Assembly: GCA_028686135.1 (NCBI GenBank)
Contig: JAQUCP010000040.1
Coordinates: 1-9,640 of the forward strand
DNA length: 9,640 bases
Direction: 5' to 3'
From: UBA12481 sp012523435
GTDB lineage: Bacteria > Bacteroidota > Bacteroidia > Bacteroidales > UBA12481
Within the stretch, counting starts at the first letter, position 1. Every line of letters starts with the position of its first letter. A program made the translations under genes and the position numbers. Below, piece after piece: positions 7,501-9,640 of this stretch. Under the pieces are notes generated by a model. That model was not told where the DNA came from. It made no database searches and saw nothing but the letters and a program-made list of their open reading frames with translations.

Positions 7501-8880
7501 TTTAACGGCCACATTATCAGGATATTTAGCTGCCTGATCACGAAATAGATCCGGGAACGACCGGGACGAATCATAGGGGAGGGTAGTGCCGCTGGCGAAG
7601 TTCAGTACTTTCTGTTTTTCCGCCGGATTGGTGATGGCGATTCCTGAGCAGGTTGTGGTTGCAGGGTCGGCAGCCACAATTTGCATCAGGGTGTTTTTAA
7701 AGGCTGCTGCGAAAGTCTCAACGTAATCACGGTCATAAAGGGCGTTATTGTATTCGCAGCGGATCTCGAAGGTATCGGGGAACTGGTAAATGTAAATGCT
7801 TAGTTTATCGTATGTTGATCCTTCATGCAGATACTCCATTGTCGCCATTCCGTGCGGCATGTCGAAGTACTCCAGGATACCTTTTTGGTAGGTGTAGGTT
7901 AGATCCATAGCTACCCCGTAATTCGTCACCAGCGATGCAAAAGGATACGTTTGGTGCGACCACAGCTCTTTCATGTCGGAATGGATTCCCTGGAGAAGAA
8001 CTTGGAGCTTTTGGCCTGGATCAATACTGACCACCACGGGCAGAGTCTTTACAAACATCCCGATGCTGTCGCGCAGACGATCATCTATCCGGCCGTGATG
8101 AGCCGTGCAGAAGCATAGTTTGCTCTCCCGGGTGTAGCGGTTCAGGCAAATACCCAGCGCACCGGCAAACAGGTTGTTGGGAGAGATGTGGGCTTGTCTG
8201 CAATAATCGCTAACTTGCTGATAATCTATAAATTCTGATACTTTATCGAGCGTTCCGGCAGCCTGTTCCGATCGGTTTAAGATGGGAAGTTTAGCGGTGG
8301 CAGAGCCTGCCAGCCGTTCCGAGAAATAGGCTTCGTCTTGTTTGTATTCCTCACCCCGCATCCGTTCTGCTTCCAGGAGAGCAAAATCGCCCATGGTAAA
8401 AGTTTCTTCTGCCAGCTTTTCTCCGTTGTAAGCCTTAACCAAGTCGCGGTGCAGAACAATGCTGGACGAGCCGTCATACGCGATGTGATGGATATCCAGC
8501 ATAGCAAAGACTTTGTCTGGAGTCTGGTAAATATCGATTCGGTAAAGAGGTTCGCCCGATAGCAGGTTAAAGGGCCGGGTAGTGGCTAACGCCTTGTTTT
8601 TTAGGTTTTCAGAACTGGTTTCATAGATCGGGATATTGACGGGATCCTCTTTGACGAAATATTGAACGACCTCTCCATTGCCCAGCAGTTTGAGCTTAAG
8701 TTTTAGGAAAGGATGTGCTTCAATGACCTGGATAAAGGCATTTCTAAGTCGAAGTGCATCAGTCTTTTCCGGAAATTCATAGAAAAAAGGATTGTTATAC
8801 TGAGTTAGTTCCTTGTCTTTTTGCCATTCGTAATAGATCCCTTTTTGGGCATTTGTCAGGGGATAGGTTTTTTGCTGCAT
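1573..8880 (-). CDS. Dimodular nonribosomal peptide synthetase, C-A-T-C-A-T-R
   Basis: This 2435-residue cytoplasmic assembly line shows, in order: C1 (about 5-415), A1 (440-925), T1 (938-1008), C2 (1026-1440), A2 (1460-1945), T2 (1960-2030) and a terminal reductase R (about 2072-2420). The active-site motifs look intact: HHIAYDG (131-137) and HHIAFDG (1154-1160) in the C domains; YTSGSTGKPKG, NGYGPTEFTVC, YRTGDLVRW and NGKV in both A domains; phosphopantetheine serines S972 and S1993; GSTGYLG (2080-2086) and Y2236xxxK2240 in R. No epimerase or thioesterase domain is present. It should join two amino acids and release them reductively as an aldehyde or alcohol. The first C domain may add an acyl cap. 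Start: the ATG at 8880 lies six codons before the first C-domain motif (PLTNAQKGIYY), without a Shine-Dalgarno, and overlaps the end of the transferase gene, suggesting coupled translation. The frame is unbroken and appears functional. The layout resembles AusA of Staphylococcus plus an N-terminal C domain. Confidence 0.96.
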   Translation of the reverse strand: MQQKTYPLTNAQKGIYYEWQKDKELTQYNNPFFYEFPEKTDALRLRNAFIQVIEAHPFLKLKLKLLGNGEVVQYFVKEDPVNIPIYETSSENLKNKALATTRPFNLLSGEPLYRIDIYQTPDKVFAMLDIHHIAYDGSSSIVLHRDLVKAYNGEKLAEETFTMGDFALLEAERMRGEEYKQDEAYFSERLAGSATAKLPILNRSEQAAGTLDKVSEFIDYQQVSDYCRQAHISPNNLFAGALGICLNRYTRESKLCFCTAHHGRIDDRLRDSIGMFVKTLPVVVSIDPGQKLQVLLQGIHSDMKELWSHQTYPFASLVTNYGVAMDLTYTYQKGILEYFDMPHGMATMEYLHEGSTYDKLSIYIYQFPDTFEIRCEYNNALYDRDYVETFAAAFKNTLMQIVAADPATTTCSGIAITNPAEKQKVLNFASGTTLPYDSSRSFPDLFRDQAAKYPDNVAVKDITGSLSYAELDHQSDVMAAKLISMGVRPNDFVAVVLSRRKEFVVAVTAIQKAKAAYVPMDSDYPIDRLLYMLENSRSAVLVTERELYQKKQEEGAFAHENPLFLDDLDLNAPGDKITDLPGPDHLAYMIYTSGSTGKPKGVMISHRGLVAMCIAHARDMNIIPGDHNACHASFSFDASVHDIFPPLSAGACVHVIPSEMRQDMVALYDYIIENQITGGTFSTQFGLEMINQFELPMKYMLVGGEKMLPVKKRKLKIVNGYGPTEFTVCSDFYIVNQDEDTSNIPIGRPVPNSWSYVLDDKQQLLPAGVAGELCLAGPQIALGYWQRDDLTAERFLPNPYHIGPENDMIYRTGDLVRWRNDGLLEYLGRIDNQVKLRGFRIELGEIETVISKFPGITSAVADVKEFGGAQQLCAYYQTEGDQPISEESLLDHLRTQLTDYMVPSAILKLKAFPMTPNGKVDRKKLPIPHLTLKEIIPPQTILEKDLFKILSAILQTDEFGVTTNLLSIGLTSLLAIRFSVMVKQQLDINLATKDILKLKTIRLMARLLSDGQQEPEAPGIQVYPPQEYYPLTETQKGIYYDWEKAREALQYNIPLALRINSTTTVEPAHLKKALISVVELHPSIKTRLVYHDDEVMQQYLDKQSVEILIKSSPENRMKAVMTSFVRPFDLFKDNLYRFEIHQTESCLYLLMDFHHIAFDGASLGIVFQDLKNALAGIELQPEAVSAFDVALHEQEVLQSSVYEKAENYFDTLTGGECNMSIIPPSPKVPETKENGDYREIIPGTPIDHFCRDYGVTANTFFLAILCQAVQRYTRENEVILTTSSGGRANSQLARTVGMFVKTLPVKAEMKPRPFIEFAKEVQEQLFSTLEHEIFPFTRMVDKYGIVPQINYVYEGGLEIEMTLEEEPVDLLYLDLETAKFPFGLVVEPSGKDFNLSIQYDNTKYARDDIKRFMLIYKSLAAEAAIKPETLTAELPVMDSKTRQLVASYSEGVKLPYDTTKTFIDRFRANAQKNPENTAVADQWGSLTYRQLDQNSDRLAAELVNQGVSPNTFVAVMMSRRKEYVVSILAVQKAGGAYIPLDSEYPVDRLLYMLENSESKVLITERALYQDKQRTGNFLVNQVLYVDEFDFDKERHLTIQPPRPEGFAYMIYTSGSTGKPKGVIIRHSSLAARVQWQVHDFGITPNDSNTCHPSFSFDASVDDLFGPLGGGGAVHILSEEMRQNMKDLYDYMVAHQITGGSFSTQFGLEMVNQFDLPLRYIVMGGEKMVPTRKRKVQLINGYGPTEFTVCSSYHRVDQDKDLENIPIGKPVPNSWSYVVDSNLQLVPPGIPGELCLAGRQTAWGYWKREDLTRERFVKNPYAISDENGILYRTGDLVRWNQLGELEYLGRIDNQIKLRGFRIELGEIETMMIKFKGIAAAVAEIKEFGGAPQLCGYYVVEPVGKVDQAQLEAYLRSGLTEYMVPSALVEMKAFPLTPNGKVNRKLLPLPERVRNQPYTAPTNKLEEDLCAIFAEILQSEKVGILDDFFLIGGTSMSAIKVIVRIINLGYDIKYGDLFDLKTAKAIAEFLTKPTADEESKRSGATDIADYDYTAINNLLANACPQLWDGYQERPVGKVLLTGSTGYLGIHLLKQLIDNEDVSMYCMVRSKGTLTPEKRLKSQLMYYFSDTFDDLFGDRIIPVDGDITNPSTLDGLKGLNISTVYNCAAVVKHYAAGDELVKINVEGVSNLVTFCRGEDARLIHISTVSVSGMSPKTSGERIVFNESLLYAGQTIDNQYVLSKFLSERLVLEAIAGGMDGKVMRVGNLMGRHADGEFQINFRSNAFINTLKSYKALGMFPLSGLITPAEVSPIDCVARAVHVLSKTPSQVVLLHAYNNYRLNMANLIYAMKEYGFDIELVSDERFNEQFKEWMKDSSKSGYLSGLLHYGMDSAMVPIPDDNRYTTLLLYRNGIRWPLADENYSVNVISMLDGMGFFDE
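1621..2667 (-). other. Terminal thioester reductase (R) domain of the synthetase
   Basis: Residues about 2072-2420 form an extended SDR-type reductase that uses NAD(P)H to release the thioester-bound peptide. The cofactor loop is LLTGSTGYLG (2077-2086). ISTVSVSG (2202-2209) carries the catalytic Ser/Thr, and QYVLSKFLSE (2235-2244) gives Y2236 and K2240. RVGNLMGR (2261-2268) is typical of terminal reductases in synthetases and carboxylic acid reductases. Such domains yield an aldehyde (two electrons) or an alcohol (four electrons); sequence alone does not tell which. If the N-terminus is free, a dipeptide aldehyde can cyclise to a dihydropyrazinone. Confidence 0.92.
2791..5805 (-). other. Synthetase module 2 (C2-A2-T2), adds residue 2
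   Basis: C2 carries HHIAFDG (1154-1160) and VGMFVKTLP (1296-1304) and should form the peptide bond. It lacks the extra HHxxxxGD motif of dual condensation/epimerisation domains, and there is no E domain, so L residues are expected. By eye against GrsA-PheA, A2 gives D1657, A1658, D1661, S1700, V1721, G1723, G1740, V1748, C1749 and K1939 (code DADSVGGVCK). The acidic D1661, where module 1 has His and PheA has Trp, could contact a polar or basic group, so the second residue probably differs from the first. T2 has the canonical carrier motif LIGGTSMSAI with S1993. Confidence 0.85.
3031..7590 (-). repeat. Internal duplication: two collinear A-domain copies (7590-6091 and 4530-3031)
   Basis: Residues 431-930 and 1451-1950 align over 500 positions with no insertion or deletion, at a fixed offset of 1020 residues (3060 bases). 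By hand count about 300 of 500 positions are identical. Identity is total in blocks such as YTSGSTGKPK and YGPTEFTVCS and nearly absent at 571-580/1591-1600 and 611-620/1631-1640. The C domains around them align much less well and differ in length. This points to duplication or gene conversion of A domains within one synthetase, followed by divergence of pocket residues. Confidence 0.85.
5857..8868 (-). other. Synthetase module 1 (C1-A1-T1), loads residue 1
   Basis: C1 has a complete HHxxxDG site and the later IGMFVKTLP motif (273-281), so it should be catalytic although it starts the protein. With no upstream synthetase in the window, it is either an acylating starter domain or accepts a donor from elsewhere. 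Aligning A1 by eye to GrsA-PheA gives the ten pocket residues D637, A638, H641, T680, L701, G703, G720, V728, C729 and K919 (code DAHTLGGVCK). The leading D and final K are those of an alpha-amino-acid domain. DA..T....C resembles the GrsA phenylalanine code DAWTIAAICK, so a bulky aromatic or hydrophobic substrate is my guess. T1 has an unusual carrier motif, SIGLTSLLAI, instead of LGGxS; S972 is still present. Confidence 0.85.
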
Positions 8881-9443
8881 GGATTTAGGCTTATAATGTA
8901 TGATGTGTTTTCGGAAATCACATTAAGTACTTGACAGCCATTGCTTTTCATGTATCGAGGTTCTCTGTCAATACCGGTACCCCTAAGTTTTACACCACTT
9001 TCCTTGCGTGTCCACATCTCCATCAATCGTCGGGATTTTAGTTCGGGAATTCGGGTAACCCATTCATATTCGCTTTGATTGCAGATATAGCGGGCCAGAT
9101 CCTCATCATAACCGGCCACCTTTTCAATATCGATACCGACTGGAGAGCTATAAAGGGCACAGACCACTGCATGATCGCAATGGCTGAGATTAAAATGGAT
9201 GCCCGGATAATTGATCAGAAAAGGCTTATTAAAGGGGCCGTAACCGAGTATTGGCAACTCGGTGAAAAGATCTTCCCGTTTCAACGCATATACCAGCAAG
9301 ACATAACCGGCCGCACACAGTTTGCGGTCGATCAACCGGGTATAGCTCATCATTTGATTTTTTCGCTCCCGGGGCAGGAAAGCTCCACAGGTTTCCGGAA
9401 AGGTATCCGGCAGTTGATCAGCATTAGCCAGCAGGTAGATCAT
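8856..9443 (-). CDS. Sfp-type 4'-phosphopantetheinyl transferase
   Basis: This 195-residue cytoplasmic enzyme should move phosphopantetheine from CoA to the serine of the carrier domains, here most likely S972 and S1993 of the adjacent synthetase. It follows the Sfp layout: LPRERKNQMMSYTRLIDRK (23-41) in the N-terminal half, YGPFNKPFL (68-76), FNLSHC (84-89), VGIDIEKV (102-109) with the metal ligands D105 and E107, and WTRKESGVKLRGTG (144-157) with E148. The last two are the defining P2 and P3 motifs. It is about 30 residues shorter than Bacillus Sfp (224), all missing after P3, and its last eight codons overlap the synthetase start. I chose the ATG at 9443 because MIYLLAN matches the usual first strand; a TTG at 9467 would add eight residues with no family match. 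It is first in the operon, so carrier activation is co-transcribed. The arrangement matches AusB with AusA, though in the opposite gene order as I recall it. Confidence 0.93.
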   Translation of the reverse strand: MIYLLANADQLPDTFPETCGAFLPRERKNQMMSYTRLIDRKLCAAGYVLLVYALKREDLFTELPILGYGPFNKPFLINYPGIHFNLSHCDHAVVCALYSSPVGIDIEKVAGYDEDLARYICNQSEYEWVTRIPELKSRRLMEMWTRKESGVKLRGTGIDREPRYMKSNGCQVLNVISENTSYIISLNPCSKKPIP

Positions 9444-9484
9444 CTTTACGAAAGTAGCAAAATACAATGGATTGAAACACGACG

Positions 9485-9507
9485 GGCCTGTAACTTCTCA
9501 TCAGGCC
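9485..9507. repeat. Short inverted repeat in the divergent intergenic region
   Basis: GGCCTG (9485-9490) and CAGGCC (9502-9507) are exact reverse complements with an 11-base spacer. They lie between the transferase start at 9443 (- strand) and a possible + strand start at 9525. The place suits an operator or a small hairpin in a leader, but a 6-bp repeat also arises by chance. No convincing promoter box accompanies it. Confidence 0.25.
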
Positions 9508-9524
9508 ATTCGTCTCAAACCAAA

Positions 9525-9640
9525 ATGATGACACTTGGAGTATTTCATTTTGCGTACCACAATCTGGATGCCGTGAAAACGGTTGATCAGGATAAAATAT
9601 CAGTACTCGAAGAGCCTTTTCAATCAGAAATTGTTGCTAT
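9525..9640 (+). CDS. Possible start of an unidentified gene, cut by the window end
   Basis: From two adjacent ATGs (9525 and 9528) a frame stays open to the window end, giving 38 residues that begin MMTLGVFHFAYHNLD and continue with AVKTVDQDKIS. About 24 of the 38 codons begin with a purine, which favours coding, and both other + frames are closed within this stretch. I do not recognise the family. No signal peptide or membrane segment is evident. No Shine-Dalgarno is visible, and the upstream TAACTTCT (9491-9498) is a poor promoter match. If real, it is divergent from the transferase/synthetase operon and could hold a partner gene. It could also be chance. Confidence 0.35.
   Translation, partial: MMTLGVFHFAYHNLDAVKTVDQDKISVLEEPFQSEIVA

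Noticed and set aside
9449..9456. TACTTTCG on the - strand as a promoter -7 box for the transferase operon
   Set aside because: It matches 7 of 8 consensus positions, but starts only 13 bases before the ATG and has no TTG 17-23 bases upstream. It does not fit the 31-base spacing seen at the other two genes.
9444..9467. TTG at 9467 as the transferase start
   Set aside because: The eight extra residues (MYFATFVK) match nothing in the family, while the ATG at 9443 gives the usual first strand.
9424..9636. Open - strand frame of about 70 codons running into the transferase start
   Set aside because: It has no recognisable motif, overlaps the transferase start in another frame, and competes with the better + strand frame from 9525.

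Overview
The window looks like chromosomal DNA of a member of the Bacteroidota. Two + strand genes each have the octamer TAAATTTG, a fit to the Bacteroidota -7 promoter box TAnnTTTG, exactly 31 bases before the chosen ATG. The starts of the biosynthetic genes lack Shine-Dalgarno sequences, as is common in that phylum. Composition is mixed: sampled lines of the left-hand dehydratase gene are about 40% GC, those of the large synthetase about 50%. I cannot name a genus.

Left part (1-1554, + strand). The window opens inside a broken gene. Bases 1-114 encode the conserved N-terminal part of a sodium:solute symporter (NEDYYVGGR ... GLSVVAT) and then lose all resemblance to it. The frame runs on without a stop into a complete extended short-chain dehydrogenase/reductase-like (SDR) gene, whose own start is at 145. 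A GNAT acetyltransferase follows at 1108, with its own probable promoter lying in the loop of an inverted repeat.

Main part (1573-9443, - strand). A two-gene biosynthetic operon converges on the GNAT gene with only 18 bases between them. It reads, in order of transcription, an Sfp-type phosphopantetheinyl transferase (9443-8856) and, overlapping its end by 25 bases, a 2435-residue nonribosomal peptide synthetase (8880-1573) of architecture C-A-T-C-A-T-R. The transferase would convert the two T domains to the holo form. Each module would then activate one amino acid, the second C domain would join them, and the terminal NAD(P)H reductase would release the chain as an aldehyde or alcohol. This resembles the AusA/AusB pair that makes pyrazinones in Staphylococcus aureus, with an additional N-terminal C domain that may N-acylate the first residue. 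The two A domains are internal duplicates, about 60% identical over 500 gap-free positions, but their substrate-pocket residues differ. The product cannot be named from sequence.

Right edge (9444-9640). This is a short divergent intergenic stretch with a 6-bp inverted repeat, then the possible start of an unidentified + strand gene that leaves the window.

The most noteworthy points are the self-contained synthetase/transferase locus of unknown product and the in-frame symporter/SDR junction. I saw no tRNA, rRNA, CRISPR array, insertion sequence or clear terminator.
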